Shown in pieces: positions 37,073 to 43,852 of a DNA stretch of 45,595 nucleotides. Numbering within the stretch: the first letter of the stretch is position 1; each line of letters begins with the position of its first letter. The translations under genes were made by a program, and so were the position numbers. Source of the DNA: Cellulomonas avistercoris (lineage in GTDB: Bacteria > Actinomycetota > Actinomycetes > Actinomycetales > Cellulomonadaceae); NCBI RefSeq assembly GCF_014836445.1, contig NZ_JACSQV010000005.1:1-45595 (forward strand). Direction: 5' to 3'. Under the pieces are notes generated by a model. The model was not told the DNA's origin. It saw nothing but the letters and a program-made list of their open reading frames with translations, and did no database searches.

Positions 37073-38308
37073 TCAGGCCTGCGCGGTCCGGCTCGCCGCC
37101 GTCAGCGCCGCATCGAGGTCGGCCCACAGGTCGTCGACGTCCTCGATCCCGACGGACAGCCGGACGAGGTCCTGCGGCACCGTGGGGGACTCCGTGGCGA
37201 AGCGGCGTCGACGCTCGAGCGTCGACTCCACGCCCCCGAGGCTCGTGGCAGGCACCCACAGCCGGACCGTGGCGACGAGCGCGTCGGCGCCGGCCTCACC
37301 GCCGGCCGGCCGCAGGCCGACGATCGCACCGAACCCGTCCATCTGGGCGGCGGCACGTGCGTGGCCCGGGTCGCCGGGCAGCCCGGGGTAGCGCACCTCG
37401 ACGACGTGGGCGTGGTCCGCGAGGCGGCGCGCCAGCTCGGCGGCGTTGGCCTGCGCGCGCTCGACGCGCAGCGCGAGCGTGCGCAGCCCCCGCAGCGCGA
37501 GCCACACCTCGAACGGACCGGCGATCGCGCCGTGCGTGGTGCGGTGCGCGACGAGCCGGCCGTGCAGGGCCGGGTCGTCCGCCACGGTGGCACCCAGCAC
37601 GACGTCCGAGTGCCCCGCGAGGTACTTGGTGACCGAGTGCACGACGACATCCGCGCCGTGCGCGAGCGGCCGCTGGACGAGGGGCGTCGCGAAGGTGCTG
37701 TCGACCACGACGAGGGCGTCGACGTCGTGCGCGGCCGCCACCAGGGCGGGGACGTCGGCGACCTCGAGCATCGGGTTGGTGGGGGACTCGAGCCAGAGCA
37801 TCGCCGCAGGCGTCCCGTCGGCGCCCCGGAGCGCGGCCACGACGGCCTCGGTGTCCGCGACGTCGACCACGTCCAGACGCAGCAGACCGCGCTCCTCCAG
37901 CTCGCGCAGGAGCACCAGCGTGACCTGGTAGGCGTGCCGGGGCGCGACCACGCGTCCGCCGACGGGCACGAGGGCGAGCGCGGCGTCGATCGCCGCCATG
38001 CCGGACGCGAACACCGTCGCCGGGGGACCGTCCGACGGCAGGCCGAGCGTGGCGTGGTCGAGGCGCTCGAGGGCCGCGAGCGCCTGCTCGAACGGCTCCC
38101 AGGCCGGCGTGCCGATCCGGCCGTACAGGTGCTCGCCGGGCGCGGGCGATCCCTGGGAGACGAACGTCGACGACAGCACGACGGGCGGGTTGAGCGATCC
38201 GCCGGGCGTGCGGGGCGGGCGCCCGGCGCTGACGACGAGCGTCCGCGGCGAGACCGGTGTCGGGTCGGTGGGCGGGAGGTCCGGGGAGGCGGGCGCCGGG
38301 GTCGTCAC
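37073..38308 (-). CDS. Trans-sulfuration PLP enzyme (cystathionine gamma-synthase/lyase family)
   Basis: A 411-residue Cys/Met-metabolism PLP enzyme. YGR at 62-64 holds the cofactor phosphate of the partner subunit, ASGMAAIDAAL stacks on PLP, VDSTFATPL carries the Asp, and the Schiff-base K228 is in HSVTKYLAGHSDVVLG. The C-terminal SLGGVESTLERR and SVGIEDVDDLWADL are typical. Synthase, lyase and related activities cannot be told apart by eye, so no symbol is given. It is inserted between gpsA and ddl, convergent with gpsA, and divergent from ddl. GTG 38308 is set by TAACCT ending 7 nt upstream. Confidence 0.88.
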   Translation of the reverse strand: MTTPAPASPDLPPTDPTPVSPRTLVVSAGRPPRTPGGSLNPPVVLSSTFVSQGSPAPGEHLYGRIGTPAWEPFEQALAALERLDHATLGLPSDGPPATVFASGMAAIDAALALVPVGGRVVAPRHAYQVTLVLLRELEERGLLRLDVVDVADTEAVVAALRGADGTPAAMLWLESPTNPMLEVADVPALVAAAHDVDALVVVDSTFATPLVQRPLAHGADVVVHSVTKYLAGHSDVVLGATVADDPALHGRLVAHRTTHGAIAGPFEVWLALRGLRTLALRVERAQANAAELARRLADHAHVVEVRYPGLPGDPGHARAAAQMDGFGAIVGLRPAGGEAGADALVATVRLWVPATSLGGVESTLERRRRFATESPTVPQDLVRLSVGIEDVDDLWADLDAALTAASRTAQA

Positions 38309-38315
38309 GGGTGGC

Positions 38316-38321
38316 AGGTTA
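38316..38321 (-). promoter_or_regulatory. -10 hexamer of the trans-sulfuration enzyme gene
   Basis: TAACCT on the minus strand, 7 nt before GTG 38308. Confidence 0.5.
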
Positions 38322-38368
38322 CGCCCGGGGCCGCCGCCCGCGCGGCCCGCGGGGGCGGCGCGGGAGGG

Positions 38369-38374
38369 TAGGGT
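38369..38374 (+). promoter_or_regulatory. -10 hexamer of ddl
   Basis: TAGGGT, 9 nt before ATG 38384; it diverges from the PLP enzyme promoter 47 bp away. Confidence 0.5.
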
Positions 38375-38383
38375 CGGTGCGCG

Positions 38384-39556
38384 ATGGACGCCACGAGGAT
38401 CCCCCTGACCGACGCTGACGGCCGCACCGACGGTGCCGGCGGACCCGGAGGTCACCGCCCCCGGGTCATGGTGCTCTTCGGAGGACGCTCGGGCGAGCAC
38501 GCGATCAGCTGCGCGACCGCCGGCGGCGTGCTGCGGGCGATCGACCGGGACCGGTACGACGTCGTCGCGGTGGGGATCACGCGCGCGGGCCAGTGGGTGC
38601 TCGCCGACGACGACCCCGACCACTGGGCCATCCGCGACGGCGTGCTGCCGGAGGTCGAGGACACCTCCACCCACGTGCTGCTGCCGCAGGGCACGACCGA
38701 CCGCGACGTGCGGCTCCTGCGTGACGGCCGGCTCGACGCCCCGCTGGGTGCCGTCGATGTCGTCTTCCCGCTCCTGCACGGGCCCTTCGGCGAGGACGGG
38801 ACACTCCAGGGGCTCCTCGAGCTGGCGGACGTGCGGTACGTCGGCTCGGGCGTGCTGGCGTCCGCGGTCGGCATGGACAAGCACATGATGAAGCTCGTGC
38901 TCGCCGGGTCGGGGCTCATGGTCGGACCGTTCCGGGTGCTGCCCGCCGGTCGTCCCGTCGACGTCGCCACGCTCGACGCGGTCGTCGCGGACCTCGGCCT
39001 GCCGCTGTTCGTCAAGCCCGCGCGCGCCGGGTCCAGCCTCGGCATCTCGCGCGTCGACGACGCCGCGGACCTGCCGGCCGCGATCGCGACCGCGCGGGAG
39101 CACGACCCCAAGGTGATCGTCGAGGCGGCCCTCGTCGGCCGCGAGATCGAGTGCGGCGTCCTCGGCGGACGTGCAGGCGCGCCGGCACGCGCCTCGCTGC
39201 CGGGGGAGATCGTCGTGACCGACTCACGGCACGCGTTCTACGACTTCGAGGCGAAGTACCTCGACGAGGCCGGCGTGACGCTGGCCTGCCCGGCCGACCT
39301 CGCCCCGGACGTCGTCGCGCGCGTGCAGGACGTCGCGGTGCGGGCGTTCGACGCCGTCGGGTGCGAGGGCCTCGCCCGCGTCGACGTCTTCGTGACCGAC
39401 GACGGCGACGTCGTCGTCAACGAGATCAACACGATGCCGGGGTTCACGCCGTTCTCGATGTACCCGCGGCTGTGGGACGTGTCCGGCGTCGACTACGCGG
39501 CACTGGTCGACGAGCTCGTCGGTCTCGCGCTCGAGCGGCCCACGGGTCTGCGCTGA
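38384..39556 (+). CDS. ddl: D-alanine--D-alanine ligase
   Basis: A 390-residue ATP-grasp ligase making the D-Ala-D-Ala terminus of peptidoglycan. Motifs: VMVLFGGRSGEHAISCATA (about 27-45), FPLLHGPFGEDGTLQGLLEL, GSGVLASAVGMDKHMMKLV, PLFVKPARAGSSLGISRV and the metal site VVNEINTMPGFTPFSMYPRL. The position after the EDGT(L/I)QG motif does not suggest a D-lactate ligase. A polar tail of about 25 residues precedes the conserved start, so a start closer to VMVLFGG is conceivable; the -10 spacing supports ATG 38384. Confidence 0.96.
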   Translation: MDATRIPLTDADGRTDGAGGPGGHRPRVMVLFGGRSGEHAISCATAGGVLRAIDRDRYDVVAVGITRAGQWVLADDDPDHWAIRDGVLPEVEDTSTHVLLPQGTTDRDVRLLRDGRLDAPLGAVDVVFPLLHGPFGEDGTLQGLLELADVRYVGSGVLASAVGMDKHMMKLVLAGSGLMVGPFRVLPAGRPVDVATLDAVVADLGLPLFVKPARAGSSLGISRVDDAADLPAAIATAREHDPKVIVEAALVGREIECGVLGGRAGAPARASLPGEIVVTDSRHAFYDFEAKYLDEAGVTLACPADLAPDVVARVQDVAVRAFDAVGCEGLARVDVFVTDDGDVVVNEINTMPGFTPFSMYPRLWDVSGVDYAALVDELVGLALERPTGLR

Positions 39557-39576
39557 GCGTCCCGTGGCGCTGCCCG

Positions 39577-39621
39577 GCGCTCACGTGCAGGGCACTCACA
39601 GGCAGCGCGCTCACAGGCAGC
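39577..39621. repeat. Three tandem 15-bp repeats across a stop codon
   Basis: Units GCGCTCACGTGCAGG, GCACTCACAGGCAGC and GCGCTCACAGGCAGC lie head to tail. The last unit contains the stop of the DUF3515 gene; because 15 is a multiple of three, each unit repeats an in-frame TGA on the minus strand. Confidence 0.85.
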
Positions 39622-40084
39622 TGCGCTGCTGCTCCGTGAGGGCGACGGCCGGGCCCAGCAGGTCCACGAACGACGTCGAGCGCGACTCGGCGACCTCGCG
39701 CGGGACGGTCAGCTCGACCGCGGGCACGCGCCCGTAGGTCGTGAACGTCCAGTCCCCGTCGTCCTCGACGACGACCCAGTCGATCGTCGGACCCTGGGGC
39801 GTCGTGACCGACTGGCAGCGTTCGGTGGTCGGGCCCAGCGGCTCGACCCCGCACCGCAGCACGACCGCGGCACGCGGGTCGCCCCACGCGGCTGTCGCCT
39901 GGGCGTCGGTGTCGACGCGCTCGAGCCCCTCGCCGAGCGAACGGGGCAGCGCGAGCACGACCGAGGCGCACACGGGGTCGGTCGCGAACGGTGCGACGGT
40001 GACCGGCACGGTCGGTGCGCACCCCGACAGGACGAGCAGCGCACCCGCTGCGGCGGTCGTCGCGACGGTGGGGCGGTGGAGCAC
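39611..40084 (-). CDS. DUF3515 family lipoprotein
   Basis: A 157-residue predicted lipoprotein: a signal peptide with the lipobox LVLSGC (C22), then a mature domain with PVCASVVLALPRSLGEGLER, WGDPRAAVVLRCGVEPLGP and DWVVVEDDGDWTFTTYGR. DUF3515 is an actinobacterial family of unknown function that usually lies between ddl and thiL, as here. Two Cys in the mature part may form a disulfide. GTG 40084 has TAGCGT exactly 6 nt upstream. The stop lies in a tandem repeat. Confidence 0.88.
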   Translation of the reverse strand: MLHRPTVATTAAAGALLVLSGCAPTVPVTVAPFATDPVCASVVLALPRSLGEGLERVDTDAQATAAWGDPRAAVVLRCGVEPLGPTTERCQSVTTPQGPTIDWVVVEDDGDWTFTTYGRVPAVELTVPREVAESRSTSFVDLLGPAVALTEQQRSCL

Positions 40085-40090
40085 GCCGCC

Positions 40091-40096
40091 ACGCTA
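40091..40096 (-). promoter_or_regulatory. -10 hexamer of the DUF3515 gene
   Basis: TAGCGT on the minus strand, 6 nt before GTG 40084. Confidence 0.6.
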
Positions 40097-40165
40097 CCCG
40101 CCGTCGGCGCCGCGCAGGACGCTGTCCACCGCCCGTCGCGTGCGGACGGCGTGCGCGCGACGGTC

Positions 40166-40171
40166 TAGCGT
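40166..40171 (+). promoter_or_regulatory. -10 hexamer of thiL
   Basis: TAGCGT, then GGACGC (6 nt), then GTG 40178; the same hexamer and spacing as the divergent DUF3515 gene. Confidence 0.6.
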
Positions 40172-40177
40172 GGACGC

Positions 40178-41158
40178 GTGCCTGCCGAGAGCCTCGTCGT
40201 CGCCGACCTCGCCGAGCAGGACCTGCTCGACCGCATCTTCCCGCACCTGCCCGTGGGGTCGCGCACGCTCGTGCCCCCGGGTGACGACGCGGCCGTCGTC
40301 GTCGCGCCGGACGGCCGCTACGTGGTGACCTGCGACGTGCTCGTCGAGGACGTGCACTTCCGTCGCCGCTGGTCCACGGGTGAGGAGGTCGGGCGCCGGG
40401 CCGCCGTGCAGAACCTCGCGGACGTCGCCGCGATGGGCGCCCGCCCGGTCGCGCTGGTCGTGGGGCTCGTGGTCCCCGGCGGCACCCAGGTGGCGTGGGT
40501 CGAGGGGCTCGCGCGCGGGCTCGGCGACGCCTGCCGGCCGCTGGACGTCGGGGTCGTCGGGGGAGACCTGTCGTCCGGTCCCGTCGTCGTGGTGTCCGTC
40601 ACGGCGCACGGCGACCTCGAGGGCCGCGCCCCCGTGCGGCGCAGCGGCGCGCGCGCGGGCGACGTGGTGGCGCACGCGGGCCGGCGCGGCTGGTCGGCGG
40701 CGGGTCTCGACCTGCTCACGGCGGGCCTGCGTGACGTCGCGCCGGAGCTCACGGCCGCCTACCGGGCGCCCGACGCGCCGCTGGCCGCGGGCCCCGCGGC
40801 CGCGCGCGGCGGGGCGACGGCGATGCTCGACGTCTCGGACGGGCTGCTGCGCGACGCCGCCCGGCTCGCGCGCGCGAGCGGTGTGACGCTCGACCTCGAC
40901 GCGCCGCTGCAGGCCTTCGCGCAGGACGCCGCGGTGCTGGCCGCAGCGGCCGACGCGCTGGGCCGCGCGGACCTGGAGCGCTGGCTGCTCACGGGCGGCG
41001 AGGACCACGGCCTGCTCGCGACCTTCCCGCCGGACGTGCCGCTGCCCGAGCCGTTCCGCCGGGTCGGGGTGGTCTCGACCCGCTCGGACCACCTCGTGCT
41101 GGTCGCCGGCGCGCCGCCGCGCGACGCCGCGACGGGCTGGGACCACTTCGGCGCGTAG
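40178..41158 (+). CDS. thiL: Thiamine-monophosphate kinase
   Basis: A 326-residue PurM-fold kinase that phosphorylates thiamine phosphate to thiamine diphosphate. Metal- and ATP-binding motifs VPPGDDAAVV (about 28-37), CDVLVEDVHF, VQNLADVAAMGARPVAL, GGDLSSGP and MLDVSDGLLRDAARLA are all present; the C-terminal LTGGEDHGLLATFP is typical. Normal length. It is convergent with a GNAT gene across a hairpin. Confidence 0.95.
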   Translation: MPAESLVVADLAEQDLLDRIFPHLPVGSRTLVPPGDDAAVVVAPDGRYVVTCDVLVEDVHFRRRWSTGEEVGRRAAVQNLADVAAMGARPVALVVGLVVPGGTQVAWVEGLARGLGDACRPLDVGVVGGDLSSGPVVVVSVTAHGDLEGRAPVRRSGARAGDVVAHAGRRGWSAAGLDLLTAGLRDVAPELTAAYRAPDAPLAAGPAAARGGATAMLDVSDGLLRDAARLARASGVTLDLDAPLQAFAQDAAVLAAAADALGRADLERWLLTGGEDHGLLATFPPDVPLPEPFRRVGVVSTRSDHLVLVAGAPPRDAATGWDHFGA

Positions 41159-41161
41159 CGC

Positions 41162-41187
41162 CGCCCGCCCACCCGGGTGGCCGGGCG
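41162..41187. terminator. Inverted repeat between thiL and the GNAT gene
   Basis: CGCCCGCCCACCC and GGGTGGCCGGGCG form 13-nt arms with one mismatch, between convergent stops; the arms abut, so the inner bases would form the loop. Confidence 0.5.
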
Positions 41188-41198
41188 TCGTCGCGACG

Positions 41199-41723
41199 TC
41201 AGCCCCGGCGGTACCGCACCTCGAGGAGGTCGGCGCCGCCGACGTTCTCGAGCCGCTCGACACCGTCGGGGGAGAAGCCGTGGCGGCGGTAGAAGTGCCG
41301 CGCGCGCGTGTTGTCGGCCAGGACCCACAGGGACATCGGGGTCTGCTCGCCCGCCTCGCTCAGCACGGTGCGGATGAGGTCGCGCGCGACGCCGTGGCCC
41401 CACGTCCCGGGGTCGAGGTAGATCGAGTAGATCTCGCGCTCGCCGCGCCGCGCGTCCTCGTCACGGCTCGGGCCGTACGTCGCGAAGCCCAGGACGCGGC
41501 CGTCGGACTCGGCGACGTAGGTGCGCACGTGGTCCTCGGGCCCGTGGGCGAGGTGATCGGCCCAGCGCGTGGTGCGCGCCTCGAGGTCGAGCGAGCGCAG
41601 GTGGTCGTCGGGGACGATCCCGGCGTACGCCTCCTGCCAGGACCGGATGTGCACGGCAGCGATGCCCGCCGCGTCCTGGGTGGTCGCGGGGCGGATGGTG
41701 ACCTCGTCGATGTGCTCCACCAT
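41199..41723 (-). CDS. GNAT family N-acetyltransferase
   Basis: A 174-residue GNAT. TIRPATTQDAAGIAAVHIRS (about 9-28) is the first strand and helix, followed by WQEAYAGIVPDDHL; the acetyl-CoA site follows IYSIYLDPGTWGHGVARDLI (motif A, degenerate R/Q-x-x-G-x-G/A as GTWGHGVA), with NTRARHFYRRHGF near the end. Substrate unknown. It is an insertion between thiL and rpmB, which are close in relatives. ATG 41723 has CAGGGT 7 nt upstream; a GTG three codons earlier is possible. Confidence 0.88.
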   Translation of the reverse strand: MVEHIDEVTIRPATTQDAAGIAAVHIRSWQEAYAGIVPDDHLRSLDLEARTTRWADHLAHGPEDHVRTYVAESDGRVLGFATYGPSRDEDARRGEREIYSIYLDPGTWGHGVARDLIRTVLSEAGEQTPMSLWVLADNTRARHFYRRHGFSPDGVERLENVGGADLLEVRYRRG

Positions 41724-41730
41724 GGCGTCC

Positions 41731-41736
41731 ACCCTG
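41731..41736 (-). promoter_or_regulatory. -10-like hexamer of the GNAT gene
   Basis: CAGGGT on the minus strand, 7 nt before ATG 41723. Confidence 0.4.
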
Positions 41737-41755
41737 CCACAGGTCCTGGGCAGCA

Positions 41756-41789
41756 CGAAGGTCCACGAGCGGATGCTCGTGGACCTTCG
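41756..41789. terminator. Terminator of rpmB
   Basis: Perfect 15-bp arms CGAAGGTCCACGAGC and GCTCGTGGACCTTCG with a GGAT loop, between rpmB and the GNAT gene (both minus strand). Confidence 0.85.
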
Positions 41790-41841
41790 GCGTGTCGTTC
41801 GTGTGTCCCGTCGCGTCGTGCCCGACGGGGCGTGCGGGACG

Positions 41842-42033
41842 TCAGGCCGCGCGCTGCACCTTGCCGGCCTTGAGGCACGACGTGCACACGTTGAGGCGCT
41901 TCGGGGTGCCGGCGACGACCACCCGCACACGCTGGATGTTCGGGTTCCAGCGCCGCTTCGTACGCACGTGGGAGTGCGAGATGCTGTGCCCGAAGCTCGG
42001 GCGCTTGGCGCAGACGTCGCAGTTGGCAGCCAC
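41842..42033 (-). CDS. rpmB: 50S ribosomal protein L28
   Basis: A 63-residue L28: AANCDVCAKRPSFGHSISHS at the start, HVRTKRRWNPNIQRVRV in the middle and LNVCTSCLKAGKV near the end. Both CxxC pairs (C5/C8 and C50/C53) are kept, so this is the zinc-binding form, not the zinc-independent paralogue induced by Zur. GTG 42033 follows AGGAGA. The mRNA has a long leader of about 155 nt. Confidence 0.97.
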   Translation of the reverse strand: MAANCDVCAKRPSFGHSISHSHVRTKRRWNPNIQRVRVVVAGTPKRLNVCTSCLKAGKVQRAA

Positions 42034-42167
42034 GGTCTTCTCCTGGTTCTGTCCTGTCGCGGGCCGACGGGCGGCCCAGCGGTCGTGCACGTGTCCCGCG
42101 CCCCCGCTCGTCGACCCGGCCCGGGGGCCAGGACCGCACGACGGTGCGTCGGAAGGTCTGTGGGGGT

Positions 42168-42184
42168 CCCGGACGAGGTCCGGG
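42168..42184. promoter_or_regulatory. Hairpin at the 5' end of the rpmB mRNA
   Basis: CCCGGAC-GAG-GTCCGGG, a perfect 7-bp stem just downstream of the predicted rpmB start site on the minus strand. Confidence 0.35.
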
Positions 42185-42194
42185 CAACCGGGCA

Positions 42195-42224
42195 AGACTA
42201 GCCCATCGTCGGGGCAGCCCCCAA
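42195..42224 (-). promoter_or_regulatory. Promoter of rpmB
   Basis: On the minus strand TTGGGG (42224-42219), an 18-bp spacer and TAGTCT (42200-42195). The rest of the 315-bp gap to the DAK2 gene holds the rpmB leader; I see no clear promoter for the DAK2 gene in it. Confidence 0.55.
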
Positions 42225-42348
42225 ATGTCGGCGTCGTGCGGCACAGTGGGCGGCGACCGGCAGGCGGTTCCCGGGTCGGCCGGACCGGACCGCGCCGCCG
42301 TGGCCAGGACATCCGCGCCGGACCGGTGCGGCCGGCGGAGACGAGGAG

Positions 42349-43851
42349 ATGCGTGTGGAGGTCGCGGCGCGGCAGGTCGTGCTCGACGGGGACGCCGTGC
42401 GCGCGTGGGCGCGCGGTGCGCTGACCGCGTGCCGCGCGGCCCGTGAGCGCATCGACGCCGTCAACGTGTTCCCCGTCCCGGACGCGGACACGGGCTCCAA
42501 CGTCACGCTGACGGTCGCGGGCGGTGCCGAGGCCGTCGCCGCGGACCGCGGCGACGACGGTGCCATGGCACTGCTCACCGCCTTCGCGCGCGGTGCGGCC
42601 AGGTCGGCGCGCGGCAACTCGGGGATCATCCTCAGCCAGTGGCTCGTGGGGCTGGCCGCCGGCCTGGCGCAGGACGAGCCTCCTGGTGCGGGCGGTGCTG
42701 CGGCGCTGGTCACCGGCCTGGAGCGGGCGGCCGAGGCGGCGCGCGGCGCGGTGCCGGACCCGCAGGAGGGGACCGTCCTGACCGTCGCCCGCGAGGTGGC
42801 GGCGCACGCACGGCGCGGCCTGGGTGGCGCGGCGGGCTCGCCCGCCGACGTCCTCGCCGCCGCGACGGACGCCGCGCGCGCGGACCTGGCACGGCTCAGC
42901 GCGGGCCACGACGTCCTGCGCGCCGCGCGCGTGGTCGACGCGGGGGCGTGCGCGCTGCTCGTCGTGCTCGACGCGCTCGTGCACACCCTGCGGACGGGAG
43001 GCGGCGCGCTGGGGGAGGCCGACCTGGACCTCGACTGGCTGCCCCGGGCGACGCCCGACGTGGTCGCCGGCTGCGGGCCGGCCGTGGGCGGCGCGTACGA
43101 GGTGATGATGCTGGTGCGGCCCACGTGGCCCGGTGCCGACGACCTCGCCGGCGCGCTGCAGGAGGTCGGTGACGCGGTCGCCGTCGTCGACGCCGGGGGG
43201 TCGCGGCACGCCCACGTGCACTGCGACGACCCCGCCGCGGCGATCGCCCTCGTGCCGCACGCGGCGCGGGAGCAGGTGGTCGTGCGGCGGGTGGACGAGC
43301 CGGCGCCCGCCGCCCGCGGGCTCGTCGTGCTCACGGCATCACCCGGCCTGTCGGCCTGGTACGCGACGTGCGGTGCGGTGACGCTCGTCGGTGACGACCC
43401 GGGCGCCGAGCAGGTCGCCCGCGCCGCCGTCGACACGCGCGCGGGCCGTGCCGTGGTGGTGGCCGCGGGCGTCGGTGCCACCGGCGGCGCACCCGCCGGT
43501 GCACCCGCGGGTGCACCCTTCGACCTGCTGACCACGCCGGGCGACGGGCCCGCGGTCGTGGCGTGCCTCGCGCTCGTCGCCGACGCGCAGCTCTCGCCCG
43601 ACGCGGGGCGTGACGCGCTGGCGCGCCTGCGGTCGGCCACCCCCGCGGGACGCGGTGCGGTCGGGCACGCGCTGGCCGCCCTGCTCCCGCAGGTACCGGC
43701 CGCCCAGGGCGTGACGCTCGTGCACGGGCACGGCGTCGACCCCGCCGCGGCGCGCGCGGCGGCGGACGGGCTGGCCGCGGCGCACCCCCAGCTCGAGGTC
43801 GTGGTCGCCGGCCCGGCGGCCGGCGCCGACTGGTGGGTGGGGGTCGACTGA
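42349..43851 (+). CDS. DAK2 domain-containing protein (FakA/YloV-like)
   Basis: A 500-residue protein. The N-terminal DhaL/DAK2 domain (1-200) has RERIDAVNVFPVPDADTGSN with the Mg-binding Asp residues and the ARGNSGIILSQW motif; the C-terminal half is DegV-like with GGAYEVMMLVRP. In firmicutes FakA phosphorylates fatty acids with FakB; actinobacterial members are only presumed similar. GTG 42355, two codons on, is an alternative with GAGGAG 6 nt before it; ATG 42349 could use GGAG at 42337. Residues near 385-395 carry a GAPAGAPAG repeat. recG begins one base after the stop, part of the conserved rpmB-DAK2-recG order. Confidence 0.88.
   Translation: MRVEVAARQVVLDGDAVRAWARGALTACRAARERIDAVNVFPVPDADTGSNVTLTVAGGAEAVAADRGDDGAMALLTAFARGAARSARGNSGIILSQWLVGLAAGLAQDEPPGAGGAAALVTGLERAAEAARGAVPDPQEGTVLTVAREVAAHARRGLGGAAGSPADVLAAATDAARADLARLSAGHDVLRAARVVDAGACALLVVLDALVHTLRTGGGALGEADLDLDWLPRATPDVVAGCGPAVGGAYEVMMLVRPTWPGADDLAGALQEVGDAVAVVDAGGSRHAHVHCDDPAAAIALVPHAAREQVVVRRVDEPAPAARGLVVLTASPGLSAWYATCGAVTLVGDDPGAEQVARAAVDTRAGRAVVVAAGVGATGGAPAGAPAGAPFDLLTTPGDGPAVVACLALVADAQLSPDAGRDALARLRSATPAGRGAVGHALAALLPQVPAAQGVTLVHGHGVDPAAARAAADGLAAAHPQLEVVVAGPAAGADWWVGVD
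43491..43518 (+). repeat. 12-bp tandem repeat within the DAK2 gene
   Basis: GCACCCGCCGGT, GCACCCGCGGGT and a partial third GCACCC encode an in-frame Ala-Pro-Ala-Gly tract. Confidence 0.7.
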
Positions 43852-43852
43852 C

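Noticed and set aside
43491..43518. The GCACCC repeat as a mobile or regulatory repeat
   Set aside because: It is in frame, encodes Ala-Pro-Ala-Gly and is best read as a linker expansion in the DAK2 protein.
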